This document shows, piece by piece, positions 12,501-21,233 of a DNA stretch of 64,000 nt. The first letter of the stretch is position 1. Each line of letters opens with the position of its first letter. The translations under genes were made by a program, and so were the position numbers. The DNA comes from Annulohypoxylon bovei var. microspora (lineage: Eukaryota; Ascomycota; Sordariomycetes; Xylariales; Hypoxylaceae): the NCBI GenBank assembly GCA_022836615.1, contig MU405232.1, positions 290,461 through 354,460 of the forward strand, written 5' to 3'. The notes beneath the pieces are model-generated. The model worked only from the letters and a program-made list of their open reading frames with translations, had not been told where the DNA came from and ran no database searches.

Positions 12501-12814
12501 TTATAGTAGACCCTAAGTCGTGGACTCAGGTACCTACACCTACAAGTACCGCGTGTAAATGGGATGACTCGTCACAAAAGATGAGAAAGATCCGAGTTCG
12601 AAAGATCTGCTTGGTTGAGTCGAGACGTCGGGATGCTACTACGTCATTTTATGGGAAGATAGAAGCAGCCGGATTGAAGAAAAAGAACGGGGAACGTGGA
12701 TGGGTGGGGGTATATGATTGGCGAATTCTAGAAGACATATCAGATCTGGAATCCGGAAAATCGAAACCGGGAGAGATGGATCCATGGAGAAAACACTACG
12801 TGGGAATCGCATAG
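9560..12814 (+). CDS. Fungal ATP-dependent DNA ligase-like protein
   Basis: Exons 9560-9907, 9993-10585, 10639-10732, 10785-10867 and 10918-12814 join in phase to about 1004 residues. Introns have clear signals (CTAAC branch near 9979, CTGAC near 10768). Nucleotidyltransferase motifs appear in order: motif I EQKIDGEY with the presumed AMP-accepting Lys near residue 276, CILEGELVVY (III), MIVYYDILMID (IIIa), NEGLVLKPDEPYF (IV) and CNIKLKKEY (V). An N-terminal region resembling the ligase DNA-binding domain precedes them and an OB-type segment follows (FVVTNVVELPEALLS). A Ser/Pro-rich linker (about residues 680-850) leads to a C-terminal domain beginning FNNCSILLSP, which may be BRCT-like. Motif I ends in Tyr where classical ligases have Arg (KxDGxR). 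The layout is nearer ligase IV than ligase I, but it looks like a separate fungal family. It probably seals DNA nicks or breaks; activity is inferred. Confidence 0.88.
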
Positions 12815-13408
12815 AAGGGAGGTGGAGGTATCAGCATTGCGAAGGTGTTGCATCTAGAAAGGGGGGTTGCATTTTGTTGCTTCAGAAGCATTGAGATTAG
12901 AAGATACCCAATGTAGTAACGCCTAAATTAATAAAATTGACATCATCTAATACTCGCAATGCCATACGTGAAACCCGTCTTTCATGTCTTGGTTTCTTAG
13001 CTGTAGAATCATATCGTCATTGCAGAATGTGATATATACAGTGTAGCATATCGTCTTCCAGCTCGAGGGTTTTCTAAATAGTAGAGTTCCTAGATAGACC
13101 ACCACTGCGCGTGATCGCGTGTTACAAATAGTCTGCAGTGCCACCTATTGCAAATAGGTAGAACTGGTAGACTATTGACGTAACTTGCTTGATTGATTAT
13201 TAAAAGGAAGCTATTTACGATTTTGATCTAAATTGAGGGTATTACCCAGTAGCTCACGCATGTCACCAAAGGTAGATCATGCGTTGCCACGGGAACTCAG
13301 GTTTAAGATCGTACCACGAGGGGAAAACATTTATACAAGTTCTGGCTCCGGCGTAGAACACAGCCATCCAATATCCATCGCTAAATACAAGAATAACATC
13401 GGGCGCGT
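12815..13408. other. Convergent 3' flanks of the ligase and ERG2 genes
   Basis: The interval between two facing 3' ends. It contains a hairpin-forming element at 13225-13310, annotated separately. No gene is seen. Confidence 0.45.
13225..13310. repeat. Hairpin element, copy B
   Basis: An 86-bp imperfect inverted repeat: GATCTAAATTGAG at the left pairs with CTCAGGTTTAAGATC at the right, and inside CGCATG pairs with CATGCG around a CACCAAAGGT core. It aligns with a second copy at 18775-18849, including about 20 bases of left flank (AGCTA...TTTAC). It lies about 100 bp past the ERG2 stop codon, so it may be transcribed in the ERG2 3' untranslated region. It could be a small non-autonomous transposon, a SINE fragment or a structured RNA. 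Confidence 0.6.
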
Positions 13409-14184
13409 CTAAAACTTTCCGATCAGGAGGTTGCCGATCATCTCCCTGCCGGTGACGAAGGCGGTGCGGTAGAGGGTCTGGAAGTCGAGGGTGCTGAAGA
13501 CGCCGTCGGCGAAGCCGAAGGCCATCATGGGCGGGATCCAGCCACGGGCGTACTCCAGCGCGAAGCACCCCTCCGGCATCTTGTACTGCTTCACGACGCC
13601 CCGCTCCAGGTGGTGCACGCTGCCCGGCGGGTAGATCTCCGGCGTGAAGTCGCCGGGCTTGTAGGCCCATTGCTCGCCCGTTAGGATGTGGAAGAAGTCG
13701 TCGGCCGTGTGCCGCCCCGTGTGCCCTTCCGTGCCGACGGATGTGCCGAAGATGATTAGGTACTCGGTGACGCCTGGTAGGACGGGTTAGCCGGCGAGTC
13801 CCCATGAGCCGTAGCTAGGTATCTACCAAGAACGGTAAATGTAGGGAACAATAACTTACTAGCGTGGATGATGTACATGCCGCCCATGGCGCCGCCGGCA
13901 TTGTTGAAGACCCACTCGTCGGCAACATTCCACTTAGGGTTGACGTGGGACGGGTGGCTCTGCTTCAGCTCGGAGACGATGAAGTCGACGATCTTGGCGG
14001 TGTCGTTGCCGCCGGCCTGGATGCCGCGCAGGGCGACGTCGTGCAGCTCGTCGGTCCGGAAGATGTAGAAGCTCTCGAGGTTGCGCTCGAGCACGTAGGC
14101 GATCGGGTAGAAGACGCCGATCAGCACGCCGACGAAGGTGAGCAGCTTCGTGAGACCGCCTGTCGAGGAGGTGTTGGGTGCCAT
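13409..14184 (-). CDS. ERG2: C-8 sterol isomerase ERG2 (sigma-1 receptor family)
   Basis: The enzyme moves the sterol double bond from C8 to C7 (fecosterol to episterol) in the ergosterol pathway in the endoplasmic reticulum. Minus-strand exons 13860-14184 and 13409-13773 join across an 86-base intron (GTAAGT donor, CCAG acceptor) to give about 229 residues, the usual length. One N-terminal membrane segment is visible (LLTFVGVLIGVFYPIAYVL). Family blocks follow: ADEWVFNNAGGAMGGMYIIH, EYLIIFGTSVGTEGHTGRH, HHLERGVVKQYKMPEGCFAL, EYARGWIPPMMAFGFADG and FQTLYRTAFVTGREM. Exon 2 is strongly G+C rich at third positions. It is divergent from CSL4 across 566 bases. Confidence 0.96.
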
Positions 14185-14750
14185 GGCTATAGGTTACGAG
14201 AGAGGGGGATTCCGACGTCTGCGCTGGCGAAACGGGTGAGCGGGGAGGCCAAAAATGCGAAAGATTCGGGGAGCTTGGAGCTTACCTTTAAAGGACGGGA
14301 AGCGTGGTGCTTAAGCTTCACGCGATTGAAGCGAGATTGATAATATTAAATTCTTAAACTTTTTTTTCTTTTCTCTAACAGCTACTAGGTACCTAGGTAG
14401 CTATGGGGTACGTACCTGTCAATAGGGGTCCAGCTCGAAGATGGTTACTTCTTGTGGAAAGTGGATCACGGCTAACCAGACAGCCGGATCGCACCACACG
14501 TGCTTGGCTTATACAAGGTACCTATATAAGTTCGTATTCGTACCGTGTGTACGCTAAACTTCGGGAGTCAGCCCAGACCCACTTAACTTGCATATCGGAG
14601 CGAAAGCTGCCCGTCGTCCCGCGACCGGTTGCATCATCAGCCAAAAAAGTTCTCCGCCCAATCATGCGAGCGGAACGAACCTTTTATTAAACCACCGCGA
14701 AAAAGATCCAACATCGACTACCGGATCAACGAGCTGAGCTGATCTACGAC
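14185..14750. promoter_or_regulatory. Divergent intergenic promoter region between ERG2 and CSL4
   Basis: Both start codons face away from this 566-bp region. It carries a CTAGGTACCTAGGTAG motif at 14385-14400 and a TTCGTATTCGTA stretch near 14530. The latter is close to, but does not match, the yeast Upc2/Ecm22 sterol-response core TCGTATA. No confident factor site. Confidence 0.45.
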
Positions 14751-15517
14751 ATGGCGCAGGCCCTCGCAATCCCCGGCCAGCTGCTGGGACCGGCGGACAA
14801 GTACGTCGCGGGCGCGGGCACGCACATCCACGACGCGAACCTGTACGCCTCGGTGCTGGGCACCGTGAGCGTCGCCGGCGCGCAGCAGGCGGAGAAGGCG
14901 CCCGGCCCCCAGAAGCGGCTGACGCGGATCGCGGCGCTGGCTCAGGGACGCAGCGGCGACGACGGTTCCGACGCCAACAGCGGTGGCAGGAGTGGAGGGC
15001 GGGCCACGATCTCAATATCCCGCTCGGGGGCCGCGGAGAAGCGAGAGGTGCTCCCCGAGGTCGGCAACGCGGTGCTGTGCCGCGTCACGCGCATCACGCC
15101 GCGGCACGCGTCCGTCGCCATCCTGGTCGTCGGCGACACCGTGCTCGAGGCCGAGTGGCAGGGCATGATCCGCGTCCAGGACGTCCGGGCTACCGAGAAG
15201 GACCGCGTTAAGATCTACGAGAGCTTTCGGCCGGGGGATATCGTGAGGGCGCAGGTGGTGAGTATTTGACTTGACGTCTAGTCTTCGTCGCGTGGACTAG
15301 AGGGGTTGGAGGAGAGTGCGTGTTGGCTAATGTGCTCTTGGGATAGATCTCGCTAGGCGACCAGGCTAACTATTACCTCTCGACCGCGAGCAACGAACTC
15401 GGCGTCATCATGGCTACGAGCGAGGCGGGGAATACTATGTACCCCGTCAGCTGGAAGGAGTATAAGGATCCCGAGACTGGTCTTGGCGAGCTGCGGAAGG
15501 TCGCTAAACCATTCTGA
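14751..15517 (+). CDS. CSL4: Exosome complex component CSL4
   Basis: CSL4 is one of the three S1/KH-type cap subunits of the RNA exosome, acting in nuclear and cytoplasmic 3'-5' RNA decay and processing. Exons 14751-15257 and 15347-15517 join in phase 0 (GTGAGT donor, GGATAG acceptor) to 225 residues. The N-terminal domain begins ALAIPGQLLGPADKYVAGAG. After a Gly/Ser-rich linker the S1-like RNA-binding barrel runs from EVGNAVLCRVTRITPRHASV to ESFRPGDIVRAQVVSLG-type sequence, here continuing ISLGDQANYYLSTASNELGV across the junction. The C-terminal part contains GNTMYPVSWKEYKDPETG. Length and domain order fit fungal CSL4. Confidence 0.95.
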
Positions 15518-16985
15518 GCTGCCTGTTTATCTTTAATATGAAGGTTGAGGGTAGCCATTTGCCCCTAAATTCTTCCTATAGGAAATTCAGTTGGCCTTCA
15601 GTTTACCTAGGGGAAGCAACCTAGCTTTTCTATAAGGTCGACCACTCACCGGCAAATAACCTACAATCGAGGTGTTGAACTACTACGCCCGAAATCACTC
15701 AGTAAAGTTGCGCTCAGCATCGGAAGATACGTAGTATCGGCAGAAGCAGCACCGGGTATCTTCTAGGTGAAGTAGGAAGATGGAAGATTCACCTACGACT
15801 TTATAGCTCATGGGAAATCTGTGAGCTATTGGAACTTTGTGCCGTGATCATCTTGGAGAAACGTGATGCGATCTCGTCAGACAAGAATGGTTCATGGCCT
15901 GTCTAAGTTGTCTATTGCGAGGATTACGAGAGAATTCCTCGCAGGACGTTTATAGACATCTTACCTATGGTAGGAACTACATGCGAATACGAAAGCTACC
16001 TATCTATGATATTATTGTCAAGGAATTCGTGATGGGAAATTTAGTGATTTTGATTATACAGAGGCTCATAAGCATTCAGACGTTTTGGTAGCATTCATAT
16101 TGACTGACAAGCTATTAGATAGATATTTCGATGCTTAATAAGAGCCACTTATTATACCCCATCTTCCATGTTCGACACTGTTTCGCAGCGGCAGTCCATC
16201 CTTCACAGCGCCACGATGGTACCTATGCGAATCTTTGTCACATTCTGCGCCACTGATGTTAAGCATGAGAGATACCGAGGCTTAGCTCTTAGTCTTCTAA
16301 TGGCTTTATTTGAAAGGAAGAAGAAACGTAGGTGATTTAAACTGAGAATTTTGACTGCGCGAGGAAATTAAAGTGTTTAATACCCTCGCCTTTGAAGAAC
16401 GAGATAGGAAAGAGCTAAGACAAGAAAAGTTTACACACAGAAACATTAAAGTACCCACCTCCAAAATTATACGCGTAAGTTACAAGACGAATAAAACGAG
16501 GCGCAGTGCTGAGTTCAGTCGCCCGGTCAAATCACCCCGGTCCTGCCACCACAAATAACTCGGCACCTTAGTGGCCAGCCCATTATTTGTATTGTTTGTA
16601 CCTGGTATACATTTATGTATTTCATAGTCGGGTCCCGACGATGGGACGTAATTGTACATACCCGTACATGTACGCAACCGAATTTAGTGAAAATACAAAC
16701 TTGGAAGAATGTTCATGAGATTCCAACCACCTTATTAACTATTTCCGAAGTTATTGTTTTCTATTGTGATAAACTTCAAGATCTCTGTTTCATCTTTATT
16801 AGCCATCTAATCATATTAACGGATCTCCAACTAAGCGAAACTCATTCATTGTCTCTAGCCGCAATTCGGAGCAAACAAACAGTACCTAATCACCGGGACT
16901 TAGGTACCACCAACAGTCAAAGCCAGCTGTCCACGTCACACCCGGCTAAAGCACCTACCTACCTAAACGCACAAAAGCAAAAGCC
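15518..16985. other. Intergenic region before the Sec2-domain gene
   Basis: About 1.5 kb between two plus-strand genes. It should contain the CSL4 3' untranslated region and the promoter of the next gene; the last 150 bases before 16986 are rich in A and C with TACCTACCTA at 16953. Small open frames have no recognisable product. Confidence 0.4.
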
Positions 16986-17774
16986 ATGTCGGCGACCATG
17001 ACCATGACATTTCCACCCATAACATCCACGATGGCTACGACGACAACCACCACGACAACCTCCTGCTGCCCGAACTGCGGGCTCTCGCTACCCCTCCCCG
17101 CCGGCCCCGACGCGCAGACCGCGCTCCTAAAGGCGCAGAACCAGATCGAGGATCTGCAAGCCCAGGTCCGGCTCCTCAACCAGAAAGCCACGGCGGCGGT
17201 CGACCGGTGGGCCGACTATGAAGACGAGCTATCACGGCTGCGAGCCGCGTCCACGACCTCGGTCGCCACGTCCAACGCGACCCACGCCTCGCCCCCGCGG
17301 TCCAGCGTCGCCGCCAGCTCCCCGCGGTCCTCGTTCCTGCCATCCGGTGCCGCGGCGCGCATATCGCAGCTGCTGACGCCGCGCAAGTCGGCGCCGAACC
17401 TCGCAGCCCAGGCCTCGAACGGCCGCGGCTCGCTGCACCTCGCGCACCCTTTGCCGCCACACGCCCACCACCACGCGAGCCTAAGCACGAATAGCGACAG
17501 GGATTTGCTCGAGGAGCTGTCGCGCGAGAAGAAGCTCCGCGCCCAGGCCGAGGGCCGGCTCAACGACACCAGCAAGGAGGTCGAGGAGCTGAGCGCCACC
17601 CTGTTCGAGCAGGCCAACGAGATGGTGGCCTCGGAGCGCAGGGCGCGGGCCAAGCTCGAGGAGCGGGTTACCGTGCTCGAGAGGAGGGACGTGGAGAAGC
17701 GGGACCGGCTGGAGAGGCTCGAGGGCGCGATGGGCAGGCTCGAGAGGGTGAAGGCTTTGCTCGGGGAGAGCTGA
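16986..17774 (+). CDS. Sec2-domain Rab guanine-nucleotide exchange factor homologue
   Basis: An intronless frame of 262 residues. The C-terminal quarter, from about residue 174, is a long coiled coil (LLEELSREKKLRAQAEGRL, then KEVEELSATLFEQANEMVA) that matches the Sec2 N-terminal GEF domain, which opens the Rab GTPase Sec4/Rab8 on secretory vesicles. An N-terminal CPNC motif (residues 28-31) sits in a Thr- and Pro-rich stretch, followed by a short coiled coil (residues 45-90) and a Ser/Ala/Pro-rich linker. The protein ends at the coiled coil and lacks the long C-terminal region of yeast Sec2p (759 residues), so it is a short form of the family. Start at ATG 16986 is favoured because coding composition begins there. 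Third positions are G+C rich. Confidence 0.82.
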   Translation: MSATMTMTFPPITSTMATTTTTTTTSCCPNCGLSLPLPAGPDAQTALLKAQNQIEDLQAQVRLLNQKATAAVDRWADYEDELSRLRAASTTSVATSNATHASPPRSSVAASSPRSSFLPSGAAARISQLLTPRKSAPNLAAQASNGRGSLHLAHPLPPHAHHHASLSTNSDRDLLEELSREKKLRAQAEGRLNDTSKEVEELSATLFEQANEMVASERRARAKLEERVTVLERRDVEKRDRLERLEGAMGRLERVKALLGES

Positions 17775-18774
17775 GAAAGCTGACTCTTGGCCCTCCGTGC
17801 CTGGTTGCGAATAGAGCAAGATAAGGAAAGTTTCATGGTTGGGGGTTCCTGGACTAATAAGGGTCCGGCGTATGCGGGCGAGGGTGGAGAGCCATCCGAG
17901 GTATCCGCATCCGCCCCGGAGTTTGCCGAGTCATGCACAGTCATGACGTATCATAGGGGGCCCGCAAGATGCGAAGGCGTTGGTCGGTTACGAGTCACAG
18001 GTTGTTACGAGTTTTCTAGGCATATGGCATATACAAGGACACAGTCGGGCGCCCTGAGATTACGGATATGCGATACATATGGGCCGGGAGGTTTTTTTTT
18101 TGGCGGCCATCATTTGCATTTAGATACCGATGCCTATTTCATCCATCCGATATCAAGAGGTTAGCATGGGGATCATGTATAAAAGGACGGCAATATTGCA
18201 TTTGTGGCTTGGGCAGGTAAAAGGGGAAATGCACGAGCAAAAGATTGAGTTATATGAAAGGCATATCGTTTTACGTATACGTTTATAATGAGGTGGGAAT
18301 CTACTCGAGTTTAATTGCTCCGTCTACGAACGACTACTCTACTCCGAGGATAGAGGGAGATTTTATGATAAATACGACAATACGCCCTTTAACAAGAGAG
18401 ACCATCGTGACTATTAGGCGTACTAGAAGGGATGCTACACTCATTTATGTTGATGCTGTAGTCAGGGGCATTACCGACGCCATTTACTTTGCCTTGGACT
18501 TCAAGAGTCTACAGTAGCTTACCATCTGCACAGCTCTTATTGCTCATTCTTATCACTAAGTACTTATGACAAGATAATGAGTGGGGGGATTGGTTATGTC
18601 GATATATCTAGATAATCTGTCCCTTACATGCCTACATGTAGGTGTGCTTCTGAGTGCTCCTAATAGTACGGAATATCGCCTACGTATGTGAGCGCTATTC
18701 AGTGTACTGTTTAAGGATTACTCTTGATCATTGATGATTATCTTAGGTTTCTAAACTAGCTAAGATTTACACGC

Positions 18775-18849
18775 GATCTGAGGTTATCCCCAGCAGCCCA
18801 CGCTTGCCACCGCAGGTGGTCCAAGCGTTGCTGCGGAAACCCTCAGATC
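18775..18849. repeat. Hairpin element, copy A
   Basis: A 75-bp inverted repeat: GATCTGAGG pairs with CCTCAGATC at the ends, inner CGCTTG pairs with CAAGCG, and the tip CCACC-GCA-GGTGG is a perfect small hairpin. It aligns through its length with copy B at 13225-13310. The inner stem differs by a compensatory pair (CGCTTG/CAAGCG here, CGCATG/CATGCG in copy B). Confidence 0.65.
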
Positions 18850-19228
18850 GGGGATCCACATAGGTTCTCTCGTCTTGTGATTGTTTTACATCATAGTACC
18901 TATTCATTAGGAAAACTTTATTATATGAAGCCGTACCTACTGTATCCCCTTACTTTTTATATTGCAAACTAAAACATGAAGCTTCCAAGTAAGGAAGGAG
19001 ACAAGAAGGCAGCTTGCAATATCATTGGCGGCTGTCAGCTATACACCTTCCCCGCTTCGGAACCGAGCAGTCGAGGTGGGCATAGAAGATATTGTGGCTC
19101 ACCTGATTGGACATTAGGTAATCTATAACCAGTAGAAAATGTCAACGGTATGTCGTCAGCAATTCACACGTTCCACTTTAATCACAACTAGAGTTTCGGG
19201 ATTAAAATGGGACATGGGGTAGGTATGT

Positions 19229-19273
19229 AAAACGGCCAAAACGGCCAAAACGGCCAGAACGGCCAGAACGGCT
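19229..19273. repeat. Five tandem 9-bp repeats AAAACGGCC upstream of the P450 gene
   Basis: Five consecutive 9-base units, three identical (AAAACGGCC), then AGAACGGCC and AGAACGGCT. They lie 330-380 bp before the P450 start. Each unit carries a CGG triplet, the half-site used by Zn(II)2Cys6 regulators, so a regulatory role is possible but not shown. Confidence 0.8.
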
Positions 19274-19604
19274 AAGCGAGAGACAAACGATCTTCTTCCT
19301 ATTCGTTACCATTCACCTCCATTTTCCAATTACCAGGTGATTGTCAAGACTTCCCCCCATCTCAATCTATCGTGTACCAATCCTCGTCGGAATCTAGCCA
19401 TTCCGATGCAAGGTAACATCTATGTATGTACCTTGGTAGGTAAGCTGGTAGGTTAAATAACCAAAACAAAGTGAAACTTCTTTGTATACTACCATGATTC
19501 AATACACGTTTACATTTATAAACACCTTGATGTATAATCTCCTTTGGTAAGAATTTACTCTCCTTTCCTGCTTCTTCGGCATTTATATATCCATATACAT
19601 CTGT

Positions 19605-21233
19605 ATGCATAGGTATCCAGATGACATGGCTTCAATGCTAGAGGATGCGCTAGCCCGTCCGGCAGTGTTAGCGCCGGCACTTCTCTTCGTCGGCTATGTC
19701 TTATACCAGCTCTTCCGGCCCTCCGGGCTTCCCGATATCCCCATTGTCGGCGCCAGACCCGGTGAGTGGTTCCCGCTCATGCGGGCTAAGTGGCGCAACA
19801 CCAAGGACATGAAGACCGCTACAGAAGTGGCTTACGCCAGGTATCGGGACCAAACTGTCATATTGCCTATCGCAGGCGCCCAGAACTTCGTGCAGTTGCC
19901 CGCCAGCCAACTCCAGTGGCTTGTCGACCAACCCGATGCGGAACTCAACCTGCATGAGCAGGTCTTGGACTCGCTACAACTCGACTTCACCGTCATGGAT
20001 CCGCGCCTCATCCACAACCCCATCCACCACAAGCTGATCTCCGCCGTTTTGACCCGCGAGACTGGTAACCTGGTCCCGACGCTGCTAGACGAGACCCAGT
20101 TCAGCATTGACCACCTTTGGGGCACTGACACCGAGAACTGGAGTGAATTGTGCGTGTACGATGTCATGCGGCGTGTCATCGGACAGGTTACGAACCGCGT
20201 CTTTGTTGGCTTGCCGTTATGTCGCAATCAAGAACTTTTGGATGCCGGGCTCGCGTACGCGCAGGATGTACCGATGAGCTCGACGGCGCTGCGATTCATG
20301 TGGGAACCGCTACGCCCGCTTGCAGCCCTATTCATGACGTTACCTAACCGTATCCACACGAATAAGTTCTACTCCATTGTCAGGCCGGAAATTGAACGGC
20401 GGCTGCGCGATTATGATGCGCGGCGTGCCGACCCGGAGACCAAGGCCGCTGATAAGGAGCCCAACGATTTCCTGCAGTGGTCCGTCAACCAGGCCAAGAC
20501 ATCCGGCGACCCGTACCTGGCGAAGGTCGACACGTTATCGGGTCGCATCCTATTGCTCAACTTCGCGTCTACCCACACATCGAGTTTCGCCATGACCCAC
20601 GCCATCCTGGACCTCGCTTCTTCTAAGTCGGAGTATTTCGACGAGTTACGCACCGAGATCACGGCCGTGCTCGCGGAATACGGCGGCGAGTGGAATAAGC
20701 GCGCCCTGGCGGCTATGGTGAAGCTGGACAGCGTGATGCGCGAGTCGCAGCGCCTCAACTCGTTCGTGACACTGGCTACGAATCGCACTGTCGTTCGAAA
20801 GGAGGGCATCGACACGCCCGACGGCGTGCACATCCCCCGCGGTACGGTCGTGTGCGCGCCATCGTACCCGGTCTTCCACGACCCGGCCGTGTACCCGGAG
20901 CCCCGCGAGTTCAAGCCATTCCGGTTCGCGGAGAGGCGCGCCGCCGCCCCGGCCGCAGACCACGAGGGAGAGAAGGATCCGTCGTACATCCAGAAGGCAA
21001 GACTAGCCTTCGCCACGACGAGCCCCGAGTACTGCGCGTTCGGCCACGGCAGGCACGCGTGCCCCGGCAGGTTCTTCGCGGCCAGCGAGCTGAAGCTAAT
21101 ACTCGCGTACCTCGTCCTGAACTACGACTTCCAGATCCAGGAGAAGCGGCCGGAGAACTTCTGGTTCGGCATGAATAGGGTGCCCCCGATGAAGGCGACT
21201 ATCATGGTGAGGAGGAGGAAGGCGTCTGTATGA
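19605..21233 (+). CDS. Cytochrome P450 monooxygenase
   Basis: An uninterrupted frame of 542 residues encodes a microsomal class II P450. The N terminus has a membrane anchor (VLAPALLFVGYVLYQLF, about residues 20-36) followed by a Pro-containing hinge. The K-helix ExxR is ESQR in VKLDSVMRESQRLN, the PERF-like motif is FKPFRF, and the haem loop is FGHGRHACPGRFF with the thiolate Cys. The I-helix reads LLLNFASTHTSSFAMTH, with His in place of the usual acidic residue before Thr. This pattern, as I recall, is common in fungal P450s related to ent-kaurene oxidase and LovA-type enzymes; substrate cannot be read from the sequence. ATG at 19626 (MASMLEDALA) is an alternative start. No polyketide, terpene or peptide synthase lies nearby in the window. 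Absence of introns and G+C-rich codons set it apart from the AT-rich neighbourhood on its right. Confidence 0.93.
   Translation: MHRYPDDMASMLEDALARPAVLAPALLFVGYVLYQLFRPSGLPDIPIVGARPGEWFPLMRAKWRNTKDMKTATEVAYARYRDQTVILPIAGAQNFVQLPASQLQWLVDQPDAELNLHEQVLDSLQLDFTVMDPRLIHNPIHHKLISAVLTRETGNLVPTLLDETQFSIDHLWGTDTENWSELCVYDVMRRVIGQVTNRVFVGLPLCRNQELLDAGLAYAQDVPMSSTALRFMWEPLRPLAALFMTLPNRIHTNKFYSIVRPEIERRLRDYDARRADPETKAADKEPNDFLQWSVNQAKTSGDPYLAKVDTLSGRILLLNFASTHTSSFAMTHAILDLASSKSEYFDELRTEITAVLAEYGGEWNKRALAAMVKLDSVMRESQRLNSFVTLATNRTVVRKEGIDTPDGVHIPRGTVVCAPSYPVFHDPAVYPEPREFKPFRFAERRAAAPAADHEGEKDPSYIQKARLAFATTSPEYCAFGHGRHACPGRFFAASELKLILAYLVLNYDFQIQEKRPENFWFGMNRVPPMKATIMVRRRKASV

Larger units (their letters stand above)
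17775..19604. other. Intergenic region between the Sec2-domain and P450 genes
   Basis: About 1.8 kb, holding the 3' flank of the Sec2-domain gene, hairpin copy A (18775-18849) and the AAAACGGCC tandem repeat (19229-19273) in the presumed P450 promoter. A 90-codon frame at 18245-18517 is not recognisable and is not called. Confidence 0.4.

Noticed and set aside
18245..18517. 90-codon plus-strand frame downstream of the Sec2-domain gene
   Set aside because: Begins with TTG, has no recognised motif and no flanking exons.
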